Shown piece by piece: positions 19,767-27,278 of a stretch of 64,000 nt of DNA. This DNA comes from Roseiarcus fermentans (lineage in GTDB: Bacteria; Pseudomonadota; Alphaproteobacteria; Rhizobiales; Beijerinckiaceae). The translations under genes were made by a program, and so were the position numbers. Numbering within the stretch: the first letter of the stretch is position 1; each line of letters starts with the position of its first letter. The stretch covers positions 89,967 through 153,966 of the forward strand of contig NZ_QNRK01000007.1 of NCBI RefSeq assembly GCF_003315135.1, given 5' to 3'. Under the pieces are notes generated by a model, which saw nothing but the letters and a program-made list of their open reading frames with translations, did not search any database and was not told where the DNA came from.

Positions 19767-21046
19767 TGGCCGCCCCCGCCCCCTCCCGCTCGACGGCGGA
19801 AGCCACCCTCGCCAGGCAGTTCGCGGCGCTGAAGGCGCTGGCGGCGACGCCGGGCCGCGCGGCGGCCTTCGCGCGCTTCGCCGCCTCGGGGCTGCCGACG
19901 CGCCGCATCGAGGCGTGGCATTACACCGACTTGCGCGCCGCGATGACCGACGCCGCGCCGCTCGCGCCGGCGCCCGACGGCGCGGCGATCGAGGCGGCGC
20001 GCGCGCTGCTCGCGGCCCATGACAAGATCGGCGTCGCCCGGCTGGTCACGGTGAATGGCCGGTTCGCGCCCGAACTCGGCGACGCCCCGCCGGACGGCGC
20101 CGCGGTCGCCGGCCGCGAGGCGCGCGCGACGGAGGCGAGGGACGCGATGGCGTCGCTGGTCGAGGCGATGTCGCCCGACAGCCTCACCGTCGAGATCGCG
20201 GCCGGGGCGGAGATCGCCGGGCCGATCGAGATCGTGCATCTGGCGGTCGGCGAGGGCGCCTTTTCGCTCTATTCGTGGACCGAGATCGCGCTCGGCGCCG
20301 GCGCGCGGGCGACCGTGGTCGAGACCTTCCTCGGCGCGACGCCCGCGGTGCAGCGGCACGCGGCGACGACGGTCAGGCTCGCCAGGGGCGGGTGGCTGAA
20401 GCACGTCGCGGCGATCGGCGACGAGGCGGAGCTTCATCTCGAGAGCCAGCTCATCGACCTCGAGGCCGAGGCGGAGCTGAACGCCTTCGGCTTCGTGTCG
20501 GGCGGCGCGCTGAACCGTCGGCAGATCTTCGCCAGACTCGCCGGCGCCGACGCGAAGATCGCGCTCGGCGGGCTGGCGCTGATCGAGGGAACCCGCCGGG
20601 CCGACACGACCCTCGAGGTCGTTCACGTCGCGCCGCGCGGCTTCAGCCGGGAGTTCTACCGCGCCATCGTCGCCGACGAGGCGGTCGGCGTGTTCCAGGG
20701 CAAGATCATGGTCGCCCCCGGCGCGCAGAAGACCGACGGCGCGATGAAGTCGCAAGCCGTGCTGCTGTCGCCGCAGGCTCAGATGAACGCCAAGCCCGAG
20801 CTCGAGATTTTCGCCGACGACGTGATCTGCGGCCACGGGGCGACCGTAGCCTCGATCGACCCCGAGATGATCTTCTATCTGCAGTCGCGGGGCATTCCGA
20901 AGGAGGAAGCCGAAGCGATGCTGCTCGACGCCTTCGGCGCCGAGGCGATCGCCAAGGTCGACGACGACGCGCTCGCGGAAGGGCTGCGGGCGCGGCTCGC
21001 CGCGTGGCTCGCGGGCCGGAATCTCAGGACGGAGGCGAACGCGTGA
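19766..21046 (+). CDS. sufD: Fe-S cluster assembly protein SufD
   Basis: A 426-residue SufD. The C-terminal beta-helix core is clear (HVAPRGFSREFYRAIVADEA, VFQGKIMVAPGAQKTDGAMK, ICGHGATVASIDPEMIFYLQ), and the N-terminus has the SufD helix ending in LPTRRIEAWHYTDLR. It pairs with SufB to form the scaffold. ATG start overlaps the sufC stop (TGATG), and its own stop overlaps the sufS GTG. Confidence 0.97.
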   Translation: MAAPAPSRSTAEATLARQFAALKALAATPGRAAAFARFAASGLPTRRIEAWHYTDLRAAMTDAAPLAPAPDGAAIEAARALLAAHDKIGVARLVTVNGRFAPELGDAPPDGAAVAGREARATEARDAMASLVEAMSPDSLTVEIAAGAEIAGPIEIVHLAVGEGAFSLYSWTEIALGAGARATVVETFLGATPAVQRHAATTVRLARGGWLKHVAAIGDEAELHLESQLIDLEAEAELNAFGFVSGGALNRRQIFARLAGADAKIALGGLALIEGTRRADTTLEVVHVAPRGFSREFYRAIVADEAVGVFQGKIMVAPGAQKTDGAMKSQAVLLSPQAQMNAKPELEIFADDVICGHGATVASIDPEMIFYLQSRGIPKEEAEAMLLDAFGAEAIAKVDDDALAEGLRARLAAWLAGRNLRTEANA

Positions 21047-22287
21047 ACGACATGGTCCGCCCCGCCGAGCCCTACGACGTCGCCAAGGTCCGCGAGGATT
21101 TTCCGATTCTCCGGGAGCGCCCCTACGGCAAGCCGCTCGTCTATCTCGACAACGCCGCCTCGGCGCAGAAGCCGAAGGCTGTGCTCGACCGGCTGACCCA
21201 CGCCTACGAGCACGAATACGCCAACGTCCACCGCGGGCTTCACTTTCTCGCCAACGCCGCGACCGAGGCCTACGAGGCGGCGCGCGAAACGGTGCGGCGG
21301 TTCCTCAACGCCGAGTCGATCGACGAGATCGTCTTCACCCGCTCGGCGACGGAAGCGATCAATTGCGCGGCGGCGAGCTTCGGCCTGCAGCACATCGGCG
21401 CCGGCGACGAGATCGTGCTCAGCGTCATGGAGCATCACTCGAACATCGTGCCGTGGCACTTCCACCGCGAGCGCAAGGGCGCGGTCCTGAAATGGATCGA
21501 GATCGGCGACGACGGATCGTTTTCGCTCGACGCTTTCGAGCGGGCGCTCAGCCCGCGGACCAGGATCGTCGCCATCACGCAGATGTCGAACGTCCTCGGC
21601 ACCGCGCCGCCGATCAAGGACATCATCAGGATCGCGCACGAGCGCGGCGTCAAGGTGCTGGTCGACGGCTCGCAGGGCGCGGTCCATCTCGACGTCGACG
21701 TCCGCGACCTCGACGCCGACTTCTACGTCGTGACCGGCCACAAGCTGTATGGGCCGACCGGCATCGGCGTGCTCTACGGCAAGCGCGCGCTGCTCGAATC
21801 GCTGCCGCCGTTCATGGGCGGCGGGGAGATGATCGAGGAGGTGACGCGCGACATGGTCACCTACAACCAGCCGCCGCATCGGTTCGAGGCCGGCACGCCG
21901 CCGATCGTTCAGGCGATCGGGCTCGGCGCCGCGCTCGACTACATGGAGGGGATCGGCCGCGCGCGCATTCGCGCGCACGAGGAGGCCCTGAGCGCGTATG
22001 CGCACGAGCGGCTGTCCAGGATCAATTCGCTGAACGTCATCGGGACGGCGCCCGGCAAGGGACCGATCCTGTCGTTCACCATGGAGGGGGCGCACGCGCA
22101 CGACATCGCCACCCTGATCGACCGCTCGGGGGTGGCGGTGAGGGCCGGCACCCATTGCGCGATGCCGCTGATGCAGCGGTTCGGCGTGACCTCGACTTGC
22201 CGCGCGTCCTTCGCCCTCTACAATACCTTTGAAGAAGTCGACGCGCTGGCGGACGCGCTGGAGCGGGCGCAGAAGCTGTTCATGTAG
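21043..22287 (+). CDS. sufS: Cysteine desulfurase SufS
   Basis: The 414-residue enzyme is a PLP-dependent class V aminotransferase fold with the lysine in VVTGHKLYGPTGIGVLYG and the catalytic cysteine in TSTCRASFALYN. YLDNAASAQKP and MEHHSNIVPWHFHRER are typical SufS sequence. It takes sulfur from cysteine for cluster assembly. A GTG at 21043 with GGAGG six bases upstream is preferred; an ATG nine bases later is an alternative. No SufE gene is seen in the window. Confidence 0.97.
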   Translation: MNDMVRPAEPYDVAKVREDFPILRERPYGKPLVYLDNAASAQKPKAVLDRLTHAYEHEYANVHRGLHFLANAATEAYEAARETVRRFLNAESIDEIVFTRSATEAINCAAASFGLQHIGAGDEIVLSVMEHHSNIVPWHFHRERKGAVLKWIEIGDDGSFSLDAFERALSPRTRIVAITQMSNVLGTAPPIKDIIRIAHERGVKVLVDGSQGAVHLDVDVRDLDADFYVVTGHKLYGPTGIGVLYGKRALLESLPPFMGGGEMIEEVTRDMVTYNQPPHRFEAGTPPIVQAIGLGAALDYMEGIGRARIRAHEEALSAYAHERLSRINSLNVIGTAPGKGPILSFTMEGAHAHDIATLIDRSGVAVRAGTHCAMPLMQRFGVTSTCRASFALYNTFEEVDALADALERAQKLFM

Positions 22288-22300
22288 GGAGAGAAGCGGC

Positions 22301-22681
22301 ATGACCGATTCGACAACCGTCACCGCTGAGCAGCCGGCCTCCCTGAAGGCGCCGTCGCAGATGTCGGCTGACGAACTGCAGGCGTTGACGCAAGCCATCG
22401 TGGCCGCGCTGAAGTCGGTTTACGACCCGGAGATCCCGGCGGACATCTACGAACTTGGCCTGATCTACAATGTCGATATCGACGACGGCCGGTTCGTCAC
22501 CATCGACATGACGCTGACGGCGCCCGGCTGTCCGGTGGCCGGCGAGATGCCGGGCTGGGTGGAGAACGCCGTCGGGGTCGTGCCGGGCGTGGCCGGGGTG
22601 CGGGTCAACATGGTGTTCGATCCGCCGTGGGATCAGAGTCGCATGTCCGACGAGGCGCGCGTCGCCCTGGACATGTGGTGA
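22301..22681 (+). CDS. sufT: SufT-type MIP18/DUF59 Fe-S maturation protein
   Basis: A 126-residue protein with the MIP18/DUF59 core: VYDPEIPADIYELGLIYNVD, MTLTAPGCPVAGEMP (conserved cysteine) and VNMVFDPPWDQSRMSDEAR. In suf operons such proteins help maturation of Fe-S proteins, possibly as carriers. It is the last gene of the operon, 13 bases after sufS, with a GGGAGAGAAG ribosome site. Confidence 0.93.
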   Translation: MTDSTTVTAEQPASLKAPSQMSADELQALTQAIVAALKSVYDPEIPADIYELGLIYNVDIDDGRFVTIDMTLTAPGCPVAGEMPGWVENAVGVVPGVAGVRVNMVFDPPWDQSRMSDEARVALDMW

Positions 22682-22899
22682 GCCGGCCCCAAGCGTTGGC
22701 CGTCACGAGCGATGGCGGACATTGTAACGTTCTTGTAATGTAAATTTATGGCAAATAAAAAGGACGCGCCCCGGGCCTGGCGGGACTCGGGCGCCGGGTC
22801 GGCATGGCTGTTGCGGGCCGGATCGGGCGACAGGGAACCGCGACTGACGGCCCGCCGCTCCGCTGCTCGCCAACGCACGCTCGACGGGGGGCGCAGGTC

Positions 22900-23658
22900 A
22901 TGACGGACGCCCGGACAGGCAGCGACGATCCCGCGGTGCAGTTCATCGCGGTCCACAAGTGGTACGGCGCGTTCCACGCCCTGCGCGACATCAACCTGAC
23001 CGTGCGGCGCGGCGAGCGCATCGTCGTGTGCGGCCCCTCGGGGTCGGGGAAGTCGACGCTGATCCGCTGCGTCAACCGGCTCGAGGAGCATCAGCGCGGG
23101 TCCATTGTCGTCGACGGGGTCGAACTGACGCCGGACGTCAAGCGCATCGACGAGGTGCGGCGCGAGGTCGGCATGGTGTTCCAGACCTTCAACCTGTTCC
23201 CGCACCTCACGGTTCTCGACAATTGCACGCTGGCGCCGATCTGGGTTCGCCGCATGGCCAGGCGCGACGCAGAGGACCTCGCGATGCAACTGCTGGCGCG
23301 GGTAAAAATCCCCGAGCAGGCGACAAAATATCCGGGCCAGCTGTCGGGCGGCCAGCAGCAGCGGGTCGCGATCGCCCGCGCGCTCTGCATGACGCCGAAA
23401 ATCATGCTGTTCGACGAACCGACCTCCGCCCTCGATCCCGAGATGGTCAAGGAAGTGCTCGACACGATGACGGCGCTCGCCCAGGACGGCATGACCATGA
23501 TCGTCGTCACCCACGAGATGGGCTTCGCGCGGCAGGTCGCCGACCGGGTCGTGTTCATGGACGAGGGCGAGATCGTCGAGATCGATGCGCCCGAGCCGTT
23601 CTTCGACCATCCGCAGCACGAGCGGGCGCGACTGTTCCTCCGTCAGGTTTTGCGCTGA
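22900..23658 (+). CDS. Amino-acid ABC transporter ATP-binding protein (AapP/GlnQ-like), orphan
   Basis: The 252-residue ATPase has Walker [11 protein letters not shown]-loop [18 protein letters not shown], signature [14 protein letters not shown], Walker [16 protein letters not shown] and the H-loop VVTHEMGF. The sequence around [18 protein letters not shown] resembles AapP of the general L-amino-acid transporter AapJQMP. No permease or binding-protein gene is adjacent, so its partners must be encoded elsewhere. The ATG at 22900 follows GGGGGGCGCAGG; 32 extra in-frame codons upstream are not family-like. Confidence 0.92.
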   Translation: MTDARTGSDDPAVQFIAVHKWYGAFHALRDINLTVRRGERIVVCGPSGSGKSTLIRCVNRLEEHQRGSIVVDGVELTPDVKRIDEVRREVGMVFQTFNLFPHLTVLDNCTLAPIWVRRMARRDAEDLAMQLLARVKIPEQATKYPGQLSGGQQQRVAIARALCMTPKIMLFDEPTSALDPEMVKEVLDTMTALAQDGMTMIVVTHEMGFARQVADRVVFMDEGEIVEIDAPEPFFDHPQHERARLFLRQVLR

Positions 23659-23736
23659 GCCCGGACGCATGCGAAACAGGGGCTTCAGGGCGCGCCTGTC
23701 ACGGGGGCGCGTTTTCGATTCGGGGCCGGCTCCGCC

Positions 23737-24918
23737 ATGACGTCACGAACCATCGGGCAGCCGATCGCGGCCGGCCTCGTCACCGCCTTTGTCGGCTTCG
23801 CCTCGTCCTTCGCCGTCGTGCTCAAGGGGCTGTCCGCGGTCGGGGCCACCGATTCGCAGGCGGCGTCCGGCTTGATGGCGCTTTCGATCGCGATGGGAAT
23901 CGCCGGAATCGTGTTGAGCGTGGGCTTGCGGATGCCGGTGTCGGTGGCGTGGTCGACGCCCGGCGCTGCGCTCCTCGCGGCGACCGGGGCGACGCCCGGC
24001 GGTTTCCCGGCCGCCGTCGGCGCCTTCCTCGTCGTCGGGGCGCTGCTGGTGGTCGCGGGGCTGTTCCGGCCGTTCGCCCGGCTCGTGGCCGCGATTCCCG
24101 GTTCGCTCGCCAACGCCATGCTCGCCGGCGTCCTGTTCGGCCTGTGTCTCAAGCCGATCGGCGCGCTGATCGCAGCGCCCGTCGGCGCGTCGCTCATTGT
24201 CCTTGCGTGGCTCGTCGTCTCGCGGTGGAAGCGGATCTACGCGACGCCGGTCGCGGCGCTGGTCGCAGCGCTGGTGATCGCCGGAAGCGGTCGGGTCGCG
24301 GGGCTGGATCTGATGGTCGTCAGCCCCCGCCCGGAACTGGTCTGGCCGACGTTCTCCCTCGGCGCCCTCGTCGGAATCGCGGCGCCTCTGTTCATCGTCA
24401 CGATGGCCTCGCAGAACATACCGGGACTGGCGGTGATGGGCGCCTATGGCTATCGCCCCGATCCAGGCCGGCTCGTGTGGACGACGGGCGCGTTCAGTCT
24501 GGCGTCGGCCCCGTTCGGAGGCCATGCCGTGAATCTGAGCTCGATCGTGGCGGCGCTGTGCGCTTCGCCCGACGCGTCGCCGGATCCGGCGAAGCGCTGG
24601 ATCGCCGCGGTGACGGCGGGAGCGACCTATATCGTGTTCGGACTGCTCGCCGGTCTGGTGACGGCTTTCGCCGCAGGCGCGCCGATCCTGGTCGAGGCGG
24701 TCGCCGGCCTCGCGCTGCTCGGGCCGTTCGGCTCGGCGCTCCACAATGCGCTCGCCGACAGTCAGGAGCGCGAGGCGGCGCTGGTGACGTTTCTGGTCAC
24801 GTCGTCCGGCGTCACCATCTTCAACGTCGGCGGCGCCTTCTGGGGATTGGTCGCGGGGGGCGCCGTGCTCGTCCTGACGCGCGCGGGCGCCTCGCTCAGC
24901 CCCCGTCAGGCGCCGTAG
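23737..24918 (+). CDS. benE: BenE family benzoate/proton symporter-like protein
   Basis: A 393-residue protein with about eleven hydrophobic segments, starting PIAAGLVTAFVGFASSFAVV. The VAWSTPGAALLAA, TMASQNIPGLAVMGAYGY and APFGGHAVNLSSIVAALCA stretches are typical of the BenE family. BenE imports benzoate in bacteria that degrade it, but no benzoate-pathway gene is near, so the substrate is inferred from the family only. Its 3' end overlaps the convergent FAD monooxygenase gene by 13 bases. Confidence 0.88.
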   Translation: MTSRTIGQPIAAGLVTAFVGFASSFAVVLKGLSAVGATDSQAASGLMALSIAMGIAGIVLSVGLRMPVSVAWSTPGAALLAATGATPGGFPAAVGAFLVVGALLVVAGLFRPFARLVAAIPGSLANAMLAGVLFGLCLKPIGALIAAPVGASLIVLAWLVVSRWKRIYATPVAALVAALVIAGSGRVAGLDLMVVSPRPELVWPTFSLGALVGIAAPLFIVTMASQNIPGLAVMGAYGYRPDPGRLVWTTGAFSLASAPFGGHAVNLSSIVAALCASPDASPDPAKRWIAAVTAGATYIVFGLLAGLVTAFAAGAPILVEAVAGLALLGPFGSALHNALADSQEREAALVTFLVTSSGVTIFNVGGAFWGLVAGGAVLVLTRAGASLSPRQAP

Positions 24919-26093
24919 AGCCAGTCGTAGCGCGCGCTCAGGCGCCGGCCGCCGAGGAGGCGCATCGTCGCGTCCCGCGCCGCCGCCATCGCGCCGTTCA
25001 GGTGATAGATGCGACCCTGCCGCAGCGCTTCGCGCTGCACGCGGGTGGCGCGCGCCACGCGGGCGCTGGAATAGGCGGCGAGGGCGTCCGGGATCGTCGC
25101 GGCGCCCGCGAGCGCGCTGCCCAGGGCGCCGGCGTCCTCGATCGCCTGCGCCGCGCCCTGCGCCAGGAACGGGACCATCGGATGGGCGGCGTCGCCGACC
25201 AGCGCCACGCGTCCGGCGAGCGCGAAGGCGCCGAGCGCGGGCCGGCCGAAGAGCGGCCAGGCGCGCCAGCTCCTGGCGGCGTCGAGCAGCCTCCGCGTCG
25301 AGGCCGACCATCCGGCGAAGGCGCGCTCCAGCGCCGGGCGGTCGGCCACGCCGTCCCAGGGGTGTTCGGGCTCGCCGTCGCGCCACGTATCTTCGATCAC
25401 CGCCACGACGTTGACGATCGATCCGTTGCGCAGAGGGTAGTGCACCAGATGCGCGTTGGGGCCGAGCCGCAGGATGACTTGCGGCTCGGTCCAGCGAGAG
25501 TCGACGAGATGGGCGGGAATGGTCGCCCTGAAGGCGACGCGCCCCGTGAAGGCGGGGGCGTCGGAGGGACCGGCGCCGAATTTGCGCCGCACGCGCGACC
25601 GCAACCCGTCGGCGCCGATCACGAGATCGGCGGCGTCTTCGATGGTCGTGAGCGGTTGCGTCAGTTCGACGTGGACGCGGCCTTCGCCGGGCGCGACGCT
25701 CGCGACCGCCGAGCCCAGCCTCAGCTCCACCCTGTCGTCCCGCTCGGCGAGCTGCGCCAGCGCCTGCTGCAGGTCGGCGCGGTGCAGCGCCAGATAGGGG
25801 GCGCCCCAGCGGCGCTCGGCGTCGGCGAGCGGAAGCCGCATCAGGACGGCGTCGTCCGATCCGCGCAACGCGTAGACCGCGTCCGGGATCATGGCCGATT
25901 CGCGCACCGCCTCCAGCGCGCCGAGTCTGGCGAGGATGCGCGTCGCATTCGGGGTGAGCTGCAGCCCCGCGCCGAATTCCTCGAGCGCCACCGCCTGCTC
26001 GTAGATCGTGACGTCGAAGCGGGTTCGCGACAGCGCCAGCGCGGTCGAAAGACCGCCGACGCCGGCGCCGGCGATGATCGCACGCCTGGACAC
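24906..26093 (-). CDS. FAD-dependent monooxygenase (salicylate-hydroxylase-like)
   Basis: The 395-residue flavoprotein has the dinucleotide motif AIIAGAGVGGLSTALAL at the N-terminus, the DG motif VIGADGLRSRVR, and the FAD-binding GD motif VALVGDAAHPMVPFLAQGAA. This is the para-hydroxybenzoate-hydroxylase group, which includes UbiH-like and salicylate hydroxylases. The substrate is not clear. A small zinc-finger gene lies six bases upstream on the same strand, a pairing often seen in Rhizobiales. Confidence 0.9.
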   Translation of the reverse strand: MSRRAIIAGAGVGGLSTALALSRTRFDVTIYEQAVALEEFGAGLQLTPNATRILARLGALEAVRESAMIPDAVYALRGSDDAVLMRLPLADAERRWGAPYLALHRADLQQALAQLAERDDRVELRLGSAVASVAPGEGRVHVELTQPLTTIEDAADLVIGADGLRSRVRRKFGAGPSDAPAFTGRVAFRATIPAHLVDSRWTEPQVILRLGPNAHLVHYPLRNGSIVNVVAVIEDTWRDGEPEHPWDGVADRPALERAFAGWSASTRRLLDAARSWRAWPLFGRPALGAFALAGRVALVGDAAHPMVPFLAQGAAQAIEDAGALGSALAGAATIPDALAAYSSARVARATRVQREALRQGRIYHLNGAMAAARDATMRLLGGRRLSARYDWLYGA

Positions 26094-26099
26094 GGGGAC

Positions 26100-26339
26100 C
26101 TACGCGGCGGCCTCGAGCTCGCATTCCGGCGGAGCGCAGACGCCGGGGAGGGCGGCGTCATAGACGTATCGCGTCGAACAGTAGGAACAGATCGCCTCGT
26201 TGTCCGAGCCCATGTCGATGAAGATGTGCGGATGATCGAAGGGAGGCTTCGCGCCGGTGCACATGAATTCCTTGACCCGGAGCCGGATGGTGGAAACTCC
26301 GAGGTCGTTGTGGAAATGAGGAATGGAATGTCCGGCCAT
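26100..26339 (-). CDS. Small CHCC-type zinc-finger protein
   Basis: A 79-residue protein with a metal-binding pattern formed by FDHPHIFIDMG and ICSYCSTRY, as in the zf-CHCC family related to complex I subunit NDUFS6. These proteins are thought to help complex I assembly or bind zinc; its role here is inferred. It is probably cotranscribed with the FAD monooxygenase downstream. Confidence 0.88.
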   Translation of the reverse strand: MAGHSIPHFHNDLGVSTIRLRVKEFMCTGAKPPFDHPHIFIDMGSDNEAICSYCSTRYVYDAALPGVCAPPECELEAAA

Positions 26340-26408
26340 GGTTCAGGATCCCTCTTGGGCGCATCGGCCTTTAAGCACGTCCGCACCCGGGCCGCCAGCC
26401 GACGATGG

Positions 26409-27278
26409 TCATACCGGAACGACGTCGACCTCGACCTTGAGCTCGTGACTTCCGGAGGAGAGGACCATGCTCTCGATCGGTGACGCGTCGGTGTAGTCGC
26501 GCCCCCGCGCCACCTCCACGTGGTCGTTCTGAATGGCGAGGGCGTTGGTCGGATCGAAGTCCAGCCAGCCGAGCGAGGCGCCGCACCACACCGACGCCCA
26601 GGCGTGCGACGCGTCGGCGCCGGCCAGCCTCGGCTTGCCCGGCGGGGGCGTGGTGCGAATGTAGCCGCTGACGTAGAGCGCCGGAAGACCGAGGCCGCGC
26701 AGGGCCGCGATCATGATGTTGGCGAAGTCCTGGCACACTCCGTGGCGATGCTCGAAGGCGACGTGGGCCGGCGTCGACACTTCCGTGGCTTCGGGGTCGT
26801 ACACGAAGTCGGCGCGGATCCGGCTCGTCAGCTCCATCGCGGCTTCGTAGACGGGACGTCCTGCGGTGAAGCTCTCGCGTGCGTAAGCCGTCGCCTTGTC
26901 GAACAGGGAGAGCGCGCGCGACGGAAACAGGCCGAGCGCGGGGGAGTCGAAGGCGAGCGAGGGGAAGGTGAGCGCTTCGGCCGCGATCTCCTCCCACGGA
27001 GGCGATAGACCCAGCACCGGCGGGCGGTCGATCCGCACCCGCGACGACGCTTCGATAGCCAGTTCGCGGTGCGGTTTCTCGATCCGCAGGCTGAGCACGG
27101 CGTTGCCGAACGGATCGATGCGTTCCTCGGGAGGCAGGCAGGGCGGGTCGGTCCGGAGCGTGAACCGCTCGAGGACCTGTCCGTCGCGCGACACCGGCTT
27201 GAGCCGGAGCACCCCGGTCGTCAGTTCGACGGTCGCGCGGTAGCTGTAACGGGTGACGTGGGTGATGGTGTAGTTCAC
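26409..27278 (-). CDS. Transglutaminase-like cysteine protease family protein
   Basis: A 289-residue protein. The N-terminal beta-region (YTITHVTRYSYRATVELTTG) and the transglutaminase core are complete: cysteine in RHGVCQDFANIM, histidine in ADASHAWASVWC and aspartate in WLDFDPTNALAI. Such proteins commonly lie next to circularly permuted ATP-grasp/alpha-E genes and are proposed to be part of a peptide-tagging or peptide-modifying system. The GTG start overlaps the stop of that upstream gene (GTGA), so the pair is coupled. Confidence 0.92.
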   Translation of the reverse strand: MNYTITHVTRYSYRATVELTTGVLRLKPVSRDGQVLERFTLRTDPPCLPPEERIDPFGNAVLSLRIEKPHRELAIEASSRVRIDRPPVLGLSPPWEEIAAEALTFPSLAFDSPALGLFPSRALSLFDKATAYARESFTAGRPVYEAAMELTSRIRADFVYDPEATEVSTPAHVAFEHRHGVCQDFANIMIAALRGLGLPALYVSGYIRTTPPPGKPRLAGADASHAWASVWCGASLGWLDFDPTNALAIQNDHVEVARGRDYTDASPIESMVLSSGSHELKVEVDVVPV

